Source: Hyaloperonospora brassicae (lineage: Eukaryota > Oomycota > Peronosporomycetes > Peronosporales > Peronosporaceae). Taken from it: a DNA stretch of 64,000 nt. The DNA lies in contig CANTFL010001372.1 in the NCBI GenBank assembly GCA_947650285.1, positions 620,001-684,000 of the forward strand, written 5' to 3'. The notes beneath the pieces were generated by a model. The model made no database searches. It was given only the letters and a program-made list of their open reading frames with translations, and was not told the origin of the DNA. This document shows, piece after piece, positions 9,474-19,772 of the stretch. A program made the position numbers and the translations under genes. The stretch's first letter is position 1; each line of letters begins with the position of its first letter.

Positions 9474-11120
9474 ACTCAGTTTAAATGGTTCAGAGTAAGT
9501 GATCGAGAAAAGAAAGAGAGACTCGCGACTTTGTCGAATCCACAATGCTTGCCGCAGGCGTGAGTTACCATACTCGTCTCTAGCAACGACAAAGTTTACC
9601 AGCGACTGACCGGGTCGGCGAGCCGTATGCTCTTACGAAGAACGTTGCTATAGGAACTCGCAAACCCCCTTCTGTTGCCGTTCTTACATCTGATAGTCAG
9701 TGGACACATCGTCACACGTGACTATCGTTGCTATTCCGAAGGACACGGCAGAGTCTCTTCGATGTTGTGATGCGAAGAAGAAGTCCAATGTGACGCAAAT
9801 TGCCGAACCGTTTGTTTGTAGTGCTTATGTACGCCCTGCGCTTTTCTCGGGGGCAGGCTCTTTTGCAGCGAGCCAATCTACGCGGCTCGAGTTCATGCAA
9901 AGTCGTCGGCACGGCATCCGAACATATAATCAGGTCTCGAGACCACACGTACTTCCTATCGCGTTGGTGCATGTCGACGTTGAGCAGCTAACGTGTCACT
10001 TGTGCCGAGCGAGGCGGGTACGACCTCGATGTGCAAAAGTAGCCGACGCGTCACATCCACCACAGTAGAGGCACGCGCGAACTGGCATCGGTGGTCTCAT
10101 GGAACAAGTACAAGTCAATGCACCTGTCACCCTCCAACGAGATGACAATCGTTTACGTCCCTCAATACCTCTAACGCAACTACTAAACGTGACGAGTGTT
10201 TGACTGGCAACGAGTATATTTCACCTAAGCTGGTTAGTCAGTGTGTATAAAGCTGGAAGCGACGCTGGCGTCGCGCTGGACGAGACGCCTTTTGAGACTT
10301 ACACTACCTTCGTGATCGACGACACGTAGAGCGTATTCGTCCACGGCTGCGAAAAGATGACGACATCGTACGGGGAGTCATCGCAGTTGGAGTTTTCGTT
10401 GCGGCAGACGCCCAATTCGGCGGGAGAGGTCACCGGGCATCCCTTTACTCGGTAGCGGAAGTTCGTACCATACACAGCCTGTTGCTGCACCGTGTAGAAT
10501 GCAGTGAAGCAGATCCGAGTCGACACGTCCTCGCTGTACGACAGCGGGTCGGATGCAAGAATTGTGAGGTAGTTTATCTCGTCTTCATCCATCTGTCGTC
10601 GTTTGTCATAGCCACGTACAAGCGGTTCACTATCGTCACGCCGGAGTTCAGCTGCCGACGAATGCAGAGCCAGTCCGGCGAGTAGAGCGAAAGTGCGGAT
10701 GACGGTCATGACAATGGCGGAGGTCAGGTCGTGGGGCGTTTGAGGAGCTGCTGCTGCTGCTGAGCTGGAGTCGGAGTGTGGTCTCGCGTGCGAAACTTGG
10801 AATGAGATTATGCCCTCACGTGCAGCGTGGGCCCAGCAGCTCTTCTACGTGGTATCATCGATGAAACAGCTGGAGGATGTGAAGCAACCGGACAGAGATC
10901 TGAGAAATGCTATGTGACATGCAGCGGTATCATTTCTTACCACAATCGTCTCAATTTGGGGGGAGAGGCGAGACGGCAGCCAGTGAAACATACAAAGGCA
11001 GCAAGTGAGGCAGCAAGTGCGTCAAACATACATTTCTGGTTCTTTTGCGCCCGATGTTAACATACTAAATAGCGCTACCAGTTCCCACCGTGCTTCAATT
11101 GAATCGTCTTGTTTTGCAGC
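9474..11120 (+). repeat. Arm A of a large inverted duplication
   Basis: Matches 38799-35766 in inverse orientation, including a cystatin gene, about 800 bp on its 3' side and the 3' end of another gene. Arm B is longer because a dispersed repeat and a foldback element are inserted there. Arm A is uninterrupted at the corresponding site near 10945-10975. Confidence 0.8.
10299..10709 (-). CDS. Secreted cystatin-like protease inhibitor (EPIC-type), copy 2
   Basis: 136 residues with signal peptide MTVIRTFALLAGLALHSSAA, an N-terminal trunk (LVRGYDKRR), a helix-like segment, the canonical QxVxG hairpin as QAVYG (in VQQQAVYGTNFRYRV), and the second-hairpin SQPW. Cysteines at RIC, KGC, GVC and SNC match copy 1. 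It is almost identical to copy 3 (37563) in the signal peptide and the C-terminal 80 residues, but residues about 31-55 differ strongly (KRRQMDEDEINYLTILA here). It sits in arm A of the inverted duplication, so the two genes point away from the retrotransposon block. It is presumed to be exported and to inhibit papain-like host proteases. Confidence 0.88.
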   Translation of the reverse strand: MTVIRTFALLAGLALHSSAAELRRDDSEPLVRGYDKRRQMDEDEINYLTILASDPLSYSEDVSTRICFTAFYTVQQQAVYGTNFRYRVKGCPVTSPAELGVCRNENSNCDDSPYDVVIFSQPWTNTLYVSSITKVV

Positions 11121-11428
11121 TTTATTCTTATCCGGCATGATACTGAAGAAGGATCGACAGAAGCAGCTGGCGAGACGCCTTTGTGAACACGCGCGGGTTG
11201 AAGCGGTGGGCCTATCTCAAACGGGTCTGCGTTCATCATCGGCTGTTGCTGCTGTTGCTGCTGTAGCGGTGTCATTGGCTGCGGCTGGTGGTGCTTTAGC
11301 GGCGGCAGTGGCTGCTGGAAGTGGCTGCTGGAAAGCAACTGGGCCTCGTGGAGCTGCGGGCGCGCCAAATGAGACATTAAGCAGATCCATTACGGCCTTC
11401 GCGCATGTTATTGTAGATGTAATGGGGT
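11022..11428 (-). pseudogene. 3' end of an unidentified host gene, cut by a retrotransposon
   Basis: On the minus strand the last exon appears to run 11142-11022 (MPDKNKAAKQDDS, then EARWELVALFSMLTSGAK) to TGA, behind a CTTCTTCAG acceptor. A second, frameshifted copy of this exon is at 35766-35875. Upstream, 11377-11150 encodes a Gln/Pro-rich segment (QQQQQQQPMMNADPFEIG). The frame is then interrupted at 11429 by the LTR of the next element. I do not recognise the protein. The reading frame across the presumed intron does not join cleanly, so the copy may already be non-functional apart from the insertion. Confidence 0.45.
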
Positions 11429-11951
11429 TACACGTCGACTGGTAGTCGACAATAGGTGTGGTGCACACAAGGGATGGGATCCCCTTTAAAGTAATATTTG
11501 AACACAGTATCAATTGTTGAAGACTGATGTCTGTCAACCATTGATTACGAGGTCTTTTTAGGGGTTAATTTAGGACAGTACCGAGTAGGTTAATTCCTTT
11601 GTTCTAAGGTGTTCTTTTAGGTTAAAAGAAGAATTAAAATTCAATTCTCATTTTGATCCGATAGACACGTGCCTCTTTGAGGCGTCTTGTGATCGTTAAG
11701 GAGGTAGCAACGCCTTGTTAAAGCAGCTACTCCTTGTGCACTCTGTGCGTTTGATTCTTTGAATCGTTTGGTCCCCCTTGGAACCGGGACCGTAAGCTGT
11801 ATGAGCTTGCCTACTCTTTGAGTCGGGTTCTTTGAACCAAACCTTAGCTCTCTGAGCTGTTGACTCTTTGAGTCGGGTTCTCTGAACCTTAAGTTGCTCA
11901 CTGAGCGTTAGCGTTTTCCTTTGACTTAAGGAGATGTATAGCTCCGCTACA
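11429..11951 (+). repeat. 5' LTR, element 1
   Basis: 523 bp, matching 18598-19120. It contains a run of small inverted repeats with CTTTG or CTCTG tops, for example at 11671-11683, 11753-11765, 11826-11838, 11846-11858 and 11876-11888. Confidence 0.92.
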
Positions 11952-11952
11952 C

Positions 11953-11966
11953 TTGGTAGCACTCGT
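11953..11966 (+). other. Candidate primer binding site, element 1
   Basis: TTGGTAGCACTCG starts 1-2 bp after the 5' LTR. It begins with TGG, as expected for pairing with a tRNA 3' CCA end, and shares TGGTAGCACT with element 2. I cannot name the tRNA. Confidence 0.6.
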
Positions 11967-12009
11967 AGGCAATCTACGCCTGAGTCGTTATAGCTGATCG
12001 TCTGTGAGG

Positions 12010-13044
12010 ATGGAGCAATCCACACCCCTCTCGGAGGGCTAAAAGATCGCGCTTGATAAGCTGACCGCGGCCGTAGGCCCAGAATATGTGGAGATTCTAG
12101 CTGCACAAGGTCCCGATGTGCTCAATGCACGAGTCGAGACCTTTATGCAGTATGAAACGGCCCTGTTAGGGCAGGTTCAAAACCAAGTAGCGTCGGCTAT
12201 GCCGACACGCTACGTGGCTATGCCACCAGAAGAGGCTAAGCCTCGTCCCCTTCAGGCGGATGTTAAACTTTACTCCGGGAAGGAGGGGGAGAACTTGACC
12301 CTCTGGATTCGTGAGATTGAGATGGCCATGGACTCTGGTCTCATCTCACTAGAGAACCAGCGGGTCTCTTTGGCCATCTCTAAGCTCGATGGTAGAGCTA
12401 GAGAGTGGGCTTTGACGTGTGGCACGTCGGTCAATTTGGCATTCCCCACGTGGGAATCGCTCAAGTTAGACCTCATGCGAGTTTTCTCGCCGCCTAACCA
12501 GGCATATCGCGTGCGATCACGCTTCTTATCAACCCGTCAGGGTAAGAGCGAGTTAACGGACTATGTCCAAGAGTTGAGAACTCTGATGGCTGCTATGCAG
12601 TCTGACCCTCTCCCTGAGACAGTCTGTGTGACTGTCTCCATGTAAGGTCTTCGTAATGTCTTTGCCGGGACCGAGGTGTTTCGGGTCCATTCCTCCTCTT
12701 TTGAGGAAGCTGTTAGCATCGCTCAAAATGCTGAGCACACATTTAAGTTGGCCAGACTTGGCTGGAATGGGTACAGCTCAAGCTTTGCGAGGGCGACCTC
12801 TGCGAGCACCTCGGCTTACTGTAAGCCAGAACCAATGGATCTTCGCCATGCTGAAGATGAAGGTGAAGCGGAGCTTCATGTTGCTGAGCAACGACAGGAA
12901 TTGAGACGCTGTTACATGTGCGGAAGCACTAAACTCTTGCGTCCCACTTGTCCTTTGCGTAAGCAGCAACCGACTTATATGGGTCGAATCCCCAGTCCCA
13001 ACCAGAAACCTGTTATGGCCCGGGGATACGTCGACACGCAGTAG
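12010..13044 (+). pseudogene. Gag of element 1, with in-frame stops
   Basis: One frame runs from ATG 12010 to TAG 13044 with two internal stops, TAA at 12040 and TAA at 12643. It encodes a capsid-like Gag: helical region with LWIREIEMAM, the Ty3-type LSTRQGKSELTDYVQELRTL stretch, then a C-terminal knuckle CYMCGSTKLLRPTC. The knuckle has Leu where CX2CX4HX4C needs His. Both stops fit CAA to TAA changes. Gag would form the particle that packages element RNA; this copy cannot make full-length protein. Confidence 0.85.
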
Positions 13045-13130
13045 GTGCGGGGCGCCCTACTGGGGCAGAACTGAGTTCTGAGACTTCTCAACGAGGTAGA
13101 GCGAAACAGGGCTTAGCTTCACCGAGCTCT

Positions 13131-16100
13131 GTGCCCGCCAGCACAGAGCGTGAATACAAGCCTGGCTTGTTATTCGCTGATGCGACAGTAAAAGGATTTG
13201 TGAAGCATTGGTCGATTCTAATCGACTCCGGAGCATCATGCAATTATGCTCGACGTCTTTCCCTGAGGGAAGTCAGCGATATGCTAAGGCGCTCAAAGCG
13301 CATGAAGGTGATTCCATCACCGTTCGTTTAGCGACTGGTAGTCGAGTCACGGTGCCTAAGGTTCCGTTGAACTTAGGTGTGAAGTTTTTGGACTTTGACA
13401 TCATTGAACGCTGTCTTGTCCTCGATTTGGACTCGAGACATGATATCATCCTAGGTATGGCTTGGCTTGAACGCCATGAGCCATAGATTTATTGGAGGTC
13501 TAAGACCTCAGGCGCCACGCGCAATGTTCCTAGCAAGCTTTAGAGAGTCATGAAGCCACCTTTGCTAAGCAACAAAAGCGCTATTGGCGCTAGCCATTGG
13601 CGGAAGATGTTAATGTGCTGGACATTGGTATGTCAGACTTAATTAGCTCCAATGTCAATGACATTAATATTGAGCGGAGCTCTTTCACCGTATGTAAAGG
13701 GAGCTATACTCCGTTGAGTATTACTCGTTGTGATACTGAGTCACTGCATGCTGCAGGCATGTTTGGCCTAGGGACGAGACATCAAGAATGTAATTCCTCT
13801 GATGTGGGGGGTGGCACGTGAAATTCTACCGAGTGAGGGCGGCCGAGGTGGCACCTAACTGAATGTCGGTAATGACATTGATGGCGAGAAGCCAGTGTAT
13901 TCAGGGATAGGCCTAGATGCTGTTCGTGAAGTGATACGTGTAAATCTACTGGGTGAAGTGTTCGATTTACGTAACACTTCACCAGATGTCGTTCAAGACA
14001 TGAGCTCTCGTATAGAGGGTGCTAAGATGAATAGCAACCACGGGGACTCTACTGTCCCGGCCTCAAGGAGGCGTGAGGTTTCTTTGAGGAAACAATCTCA
14101 GCTTAGGGTGGCAACTATTAAGTGCCCAACGTCTAAGAAGTCACGAAGTAATAATAGTAATAATACACTATATACACTTGTCAATGGGTTGACTGGCCAG
14201 ATTGATGGCAATATCAGTCTTAAGACTCTACCGTCCTTGGATACTCTCTTTGAACTAGACGAAATGTCTGATGACGAGTTAAGCCAAACCTTACAGGCAG
14301 GAGAATTATCCGAGTTAGTGGTCATTCGGCCGGATATTGAGTTGAACTCATCCTCGTTTTTGGACGAGTCTGTCCTAAAGGGCAAGAAGTCGGCATTGGA
14401 TGCCCGTAGTGAACCTTTAATTCTTAAGAATCCTCCTGATCCTTTTTATCCTTTGGTGAAGGAGTTTCAGGGCGTGATGTGTCACAACCCACCGTCCGTC
14501 TTGCCTCCCGATAGAGGTGTACGTCATGAAATGGGCTTGGTTCCTGGAACTAAATACTGCGTAACACGGCAGTGGCCTTTACTGAAGGAACAGTGTGACG
14601 TCATTGACGACTTCTTTGGTGCAAAGCACGCGGCAGGAATGGTACTTGAGAGCGAATCTCCCCATTCCACACCGACCTTCTGTGTCAAAAAGCCCAATGG
14701 GAAGTGGCGCATTGTTCATGCTTACAATAAGCTCAATGCGGCCACCATCCCGGCTCAGACACCAATTCCGAGGAAGGATGTTCTTCAGAACAATATGGTG
14801 GGATGTACAATGTACATTGCGCTCGACTTAGTCGATGGTTATTACCAGCTTCTCATGCTAGAAAGCGATATTTCGCTAACAGCAGTCAGCACTCCAAGCG
14901 GAATGCTCTGGGAGTGGCTTGTTATGCCTCAAGAATTATCAAATGCCCCGGCTACATTCAATCGTCTTGTGACACAATTGTTCAGACCTCACCGAGGATA
15001 TGCACAGACGTACTTTGATGACATCTTTGTCCATAGTCGTGCTATGAACGGTCGGTCAGATGTGGACAATCACGTTGACCATTTACGGCGGTGCTCGAGC
15101 GCATGCGCACGAATTAGTTGTACGCAAACGCGTCTAAGTGAATATTCGTCGCAGAAGAAATTCCTTTTTAGGGTGCTTTATTGGTAAGCGAGGCCTTAGA
15201 GCGGATCCCGCTAAGGTAACAGCCATAGTTGATTGGCCGGTTCCTAAGAACCAAAAGGACTTACGTAAGTGGCTTGGCCTTGCCAATTACTTGCACAAGT
15301 ACAGTGTGAATTACGCAGATATGGCTTGACCATTATTCAATCTCCTTAAAAAGGGTGTGGAATGGTCCTGGACTAGCACCGAGCATGATGCTTTTCAAGC
15401 AGTGTAGGATAGTCTCCCTTATGCGCCAATCTTAGTTTTGCCTGATCCTATTCGATTTTTCAGTGTCGTCTGTGACGCATCTGACTTTGCCATAGGCAGC
15501 TCTCTGTTACAGACAGATTCTGATGGACGGGAACGCGTCATTGCGTTTGAGTCCCGGCAGCTGAAGGCTGCAGAAAAGAACTATCCTGTTCATGACAAAG
15601 AGCTACTTGCAATGAAGTATGCTCTCGTCAAATTCAGAGTTCATCTTCTTGGCTCTAAGCCATTTGTGATCTATACAGATCATGCGTCACTGCGCACTGC
15701 GACCCAGTCGCCTCACCTCTCTCAGAGAATGGCTCGTTGGCTTTCCTTCTTTGCCGAGTACAATTTCGAGGTGAAGTATAATCCGGGCAATCAGAATGCT
15801 TTGGCTGATGCGTTGTCATGCAGTCCTAAATAGGAGCTTGCTCATGTTACGACTCTATCGTCGTCGGTCACTGACCTAATCCGTATGGCATATGCCAAGG
15901 ATGAACATTGTGTAGCTCTGCTACGAGCTCTAGAGAGAGAGGAGTTTAAGGACTCCGACATAGATTTGTCGGCACGATTACGTGCAAGGCTACATCTATA
16001 TTTCATCGATCAAGGCCTGTTGTGCTATAACACGGATGTGGAGGATCCCCCTCGCATCGTTATACCTCATGATGAGGAGTTATAGAATCGGATCCTCTTC

Positions 16101-17650
16101 GAGGCACATGACACTGCGTTGAGTGGTCATCTCGGTCTTGAGCAGACCTACGGCTCAATTAGCCAATGCTATTGGTGGCCCAAATTATACAAATGGCTGA
16201 GCACATATGTGCGTACGTGTGAAACGTGCCAATGGGTGAAACCCTCACCTCACGAGGCCGCGCCGCTGGCTAGTTTGCCTATACCTAATGGTTGTTGGTA
16301 GTCCATCAGCATGGACTTCCTATTCGGTTTACCGAAAGATTCGTATGACAATACGGGTATTGTGGTCTTTGTTGACCGTTTGAGCAAGATGGCTCATTTA
16401 GCGGTGGTGCCGAATACCGTTGATGGTGAGGGTACAGCTACGCTATTTATTGATCGCGTGTTTCGACAACACGGTTTGCCGTTGGCTATTGTCTCTGACC
16501 AAGATCCTCGCTTCACGGGGAAGTTTTGGAAGTCCATCTTCAAGGTTCTCGGCACACGTTTGGACTTGTCCACAACGGATCGTCCGCAGACTGATGGTCA
16601 AACCGAGCGAGTGAATCACATCATCGGTGACATCTTGTGCAGTGTTTGCGCTGAAACGCCTAAGCGTTGGAATTCGATGTTCCCTGTCGTTGAGTCCGCG
16701 TTGGATAACGCCGTGCATGCCTCCACCGGCTACACACCGTTCTATATGAATGGTCTCACACACCCTCGCGTTCCGTTAACGCTACCACTGCGTCGTTCAG
16801 GGCTTGGTGGGGGAGGAGTTGCCGATCGGCTTGCTGATATCAGCCCTGCTACTGTTCAAAAGCAGGTAAGCGAGTTTCTCGCAACGCGATTGAATGTCTT
16901 ACGACATGCGCGTGACGCACTGGCTGATAGCCAAGACAAGTAGAAGGAACAAGCTGATGCTGAAGGCAGAGGTTGTATTGAACGTTATGAGTTTAGAGAC
17001 CAAGTTCTACTCAATGCTAAAAACCTACCTACAAATGTAGTGTCCGCCGTCTTTAAGACAAAGTTGCGTCCGCGCTTCATTGGACCATTTACGGTCGTCA
17101 CCAAGAAGGAACTTGCGTATAAGCTCAACCTTCCGCGCAAACTGCGCACGCACCATGTGTTCTACGTGGGCTTGCTTAAGCCGTATCGGGATCCGTATCA
17201 CGTGAACTTGGAGGATCTTGCGCTGCATAGGTTGGCCTTGCCATCGGTTGCTGAATCCGTATCATGGGGTCAAGCTGAGCCTCCATCCGGGCTTGGCCCA
17301 ACTCCAACACCTCAACACGGGCTCACATCGCGTCAAACGCACTCTGGGTCTTACCCAATGTCTCACTGAGACCACTTAGCTCGAGAAGCACCTTCTCATG
17401 CTCCTCCTTCGGTATACCGACCACCTCCGACGCTGCTTGATGATCAAGGGAACCGCCAGTTCAAAGTGGAGCGACTCCTGAAACGACGTCGTCTTCAGGG
17501 TCAATACCAGTATCTGGTTTAGTGGCGAGGGTACCATGAGTCGGAAAACTCGTGGGAGTTTACGATAACCCTTCGGCAGGATCGCCCAGACGCCGTCAAT
17601 GTTTTTGAACATCGTGGCAGGGGTCATTCCTCGACCGAGAGCACTTCTCA
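13131..17650 (+). pseudogene. Pro-Pol of element 1: protease, RT, RNase H, integrase, chromodomain
   Basis: The protease motif LIDSGAS (near 13226) is followed by a frame change near 13260. RT lies in 13895-15100, with the catalytic box YFDDIFVHSRA near 15010, then another frame change near 15130. RNase H (CDASDFAIG..., ELLAMKYA, YTDHASLRT) follows, then the integrase His-Cys finger (CETCQ near 16230) and DDE core (SMDFLF, SDQDPRF, TDGQTERVN). A chromodomain is readable at 17460-17640 (FKVERLLKRRR, WRGYHESENSWEF). Stops in this frame are at 15327, 15405, 15831, 16083, 16299, 16941, 17367 and 17520. Chromodomains of this class steer integration to marked chromatin. The copy is dead for reverse transcription. 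Confidence 0.9.
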
Positions 17651-18373
17651 CCAATAGTGGCGGAGGCAGGTGGGTAGTTGGGCACCGCTTGACCAACACC
17701 CACATCAACGTGCACAGCCGGAGCATAGCGTGTGCGAGTTCGCAACTGTCCTCTGGTCTTAAGCTTGGCGTATCCATACCGAAGCTTTCGTTCTAGACGA
17801 ACATCTGCCACATCAACACTTGCTCTAAAAGCTAAGACGCTGCTGAGGTGTCGTTTCCGATGCATGCAGCGAACAAAAGCGTTGTCTTCTTCCTCCTTAA
17901 AATTCGCCTGCAAATAGGAGGATAAATATACCCTTCATCGGTGGAACCGGTGCACCCCGTGCTTGCGTGTCAAGTCGCAACTTGTTTTGCCTCTTAGTCG
18001 TCAAGTAAGGTTGCAGGTACCTATCGCGAAGTACCTGTAGACTTGCCACCTCATCAGAAGATGTTGGCTCAGCGTCAATGGCCCACGTTGCCAAAGAACA
18101 ACCTTTCGTTTGGCGTATACGCTCTTCCACACTGAGTGGTAGGAACAGATAGCCACGACGACTCTCAAGAGTTGCAGCAAGATTCATACGGCGCTGAGGG
18201 CTCTTCTCTCGTTGGATAGCCAACTGTTGTTGCTCATCGAGCGGATTGGTGATGATGGCAACGTCCACGATGGGTGTTTGATGCGGCGCCGATGGTGCCT
18301 TGGCTTCGCCACGCTCGGCGAATGGGTTTAGTGCAATAGGAGGCGGTGCCTCTTGCACTGGTGAGTTGGACAT
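17596..18373 (-). pseudogene. Antisense ORF at the 3' end of element 1 (aORF-1)
   Basis: On the strand opposite gag-pol, between the chromodomain and the 3' LTR, a frame starts at ATG 18373 (MSNSPVQEAPPPIALNPF) and runs to 17897. After a shift near 17900 it continues to about 17596 (NAFVRCMHRKRHLSSVLAF...). The N-terminus is Pro/Ala-rich; the rest is basic with no recognised domain. It overlaps the end of the chromodomain coding region. Its position matches the intact 535-codon antisense ORF of element 2, although the protein sequences are not visibly related. It could be a captured gene or a chance ORF. Confidence 0.5.
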
Positions 18374-18579
18374 TATCCTCTCTTCACCATGGATATATAT
18401 ATCGCAACCATGATCCACCTCCACATCGATACAAAGGTAGGACGAGAGAGTTGAGGACTCATGGGGTGGCGGAACCATGGTGTTTTGTGTTTTGCCAACC
18501 GTGAAGGTTGAAGCGCACACACACCGTCCTCTTCGAGGAAAGAATTCTATTGACGTTTTGTGGCAACGAGAGTCTGGTT

Positions 18580-18597
18580 GGGGAGGGTAAAAAAGGC
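18580..18597 (+). other. Polypurine tract, element 1
   Basis: GGGGAGGGTAAAAAAGG lies immediately before the 3' LTR, in the expected place for the plus-strand primer. Confidence 0.7.
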
Positions 18598-19120
18598 TAC
18601 ACGTCGACTGGTAGTCGACAATAGGCGTGGTGCACACAAGGGATGGGATCCCCTTTAAAGTAATATTTGAACACAGTATCAATTGTTGAAGACTGATGTC
18701 TGTCAACCATTGATTACGAGGTCTTTTTAGGGGTTAATTTAGGACAGTACCGAGTAGGTTAATTCCTTTGTTCTAAGGTGTTCTTTTAGGTTAAAAGAAG
18801 AATTAAAATTCAATTCTCATTTTGATCCGATAGACACGTGCCTCTTTGAGGCGTCTTGTGATCGTTAAGGAGGTAGCAACGCCTTGTTAAAGCAGCTACT
18901 CCTTGTGCACTCTGTGCGTTTGATTCTTTGAATCGTTTGGTCCCCCTTGGAACCGGGACCGTAAGCTGTATGAGCTTGCCTGCTCTTTGAGTCGGGTTCT
19001 TTGAACCAAACCTTAGCTCTCTGAGCTGTTGACTCTTTGAGTCGGGTTCTCTGAACCTTAAGTTGCTCATTGAGCGCTAGCGTTTTCCTTTGACTTAAGG
19101 AGATGTATAGCTCTGCTACA
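18598..19120 (+). repeat. 3' LTR, element 1
   Basis: 523 bp. The five differences from the 5' LTR are all transitions, and most lie in loops or at stem ends. Confidence 0.92.
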
Positions 19121-19251
19121 GCAAAGGCGGCGCTTAATACCTATAGGCTTGAACTGGATGAGTCTGCTGCTGCTGGTCGGTCCCACTCGATGCATTACGC
19201 GTAGCAGTACTACGTATTCGGCGAGTATCAGTAATCCGGGACCGTGCGTTC
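19121..19251. other. 131-bp host remnant between two retrotransposons
   Basis: Unique sequence between element 1 and element 2L. On the minus strand it carries a short CAG-rich (poly-Gln-like) run and may be part of the interrupted host gene seen at 11022 and 27238. Confidence 0.35.
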
Positions 19252-19644
19252 TGTAACGGGACACACCCTTGCGTAAACTTAACGCAAGGGTATCAGTGCC
19301 CCGACAGACGTACACGAGGCAAGCGAGGAAGCGTAGGTAGGGTAAAAGCAGAACTGTTATATTAATATAATTAAGTCTTTTAACTACTGTCTCTCTGTTT
19401 GACTTATGCTTAATTATACTAATATAACTGAGTGTATGGTGACGTCTCGTCACCACTCATTGCGCGCGTCTTGCGGCGATTGGTGGGTTGATATCATCAA
19501 GATATCAACCAATGAACAGACTCTTTGGTCGACCAATCAATATCACTATTTTAGTGATATTGTTAAAATAATATTCAACGTAATATTATTTATTGTCATT
19601 ATCTCTCAAATGACAATTTCCATGTAACGGGCTTCCCCTTTACA
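19252..19644 (-). repeat. 3' LTR, element 2L
   Basis: Contains the hairpin series described under findings. It shares its U3 variant with the 5' LTR of the same element and not with 2R. Confidence 0.9.
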
Positions 19645-19772
19645 TCACCCCCTTAACTGATAGTCACCGTGTGACTATCGAAATATGGCGGCCACCCGTT
19701 GGCCACCATTGGGACAGGGAGCACTTGTTGGGTCCGTTCCATTCACTTTCCGCTTGACCTCGCATAGTTAAC

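Larger units (their letters stand above)
11429..19120 (+). mobile_element. Ty3/Gypsy chromoviral LTR retrotransposon, element 1 (degenerate)
   Basis: Two 523-bp LTRs (11429-11951, 18598-19120) differ at five positions by my count, all transitions, so insertion is recent. Order gag, protease, reverse transcriptase, RNase H, integrase, chromodomain is Ty3/Gypsy (chromovirus). The coding part contains about ten nonsense codons and at least two frameshifts. The LTRs start TACACG and end GCTACA rather than TG...CA. No target-site duplication is seen (GGGGT left, GCAAA right). Confidence 0.92.

Noticed and set aside
11217..11537. Minus-strand ORF starting in the LTR with an Ala/Pro-rich part
   Set aside because: It starts inside the LTR and crosses into host sequence. 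The host part is more plausibly the Gln-rich frame; kept only as a pseudogene fragment.
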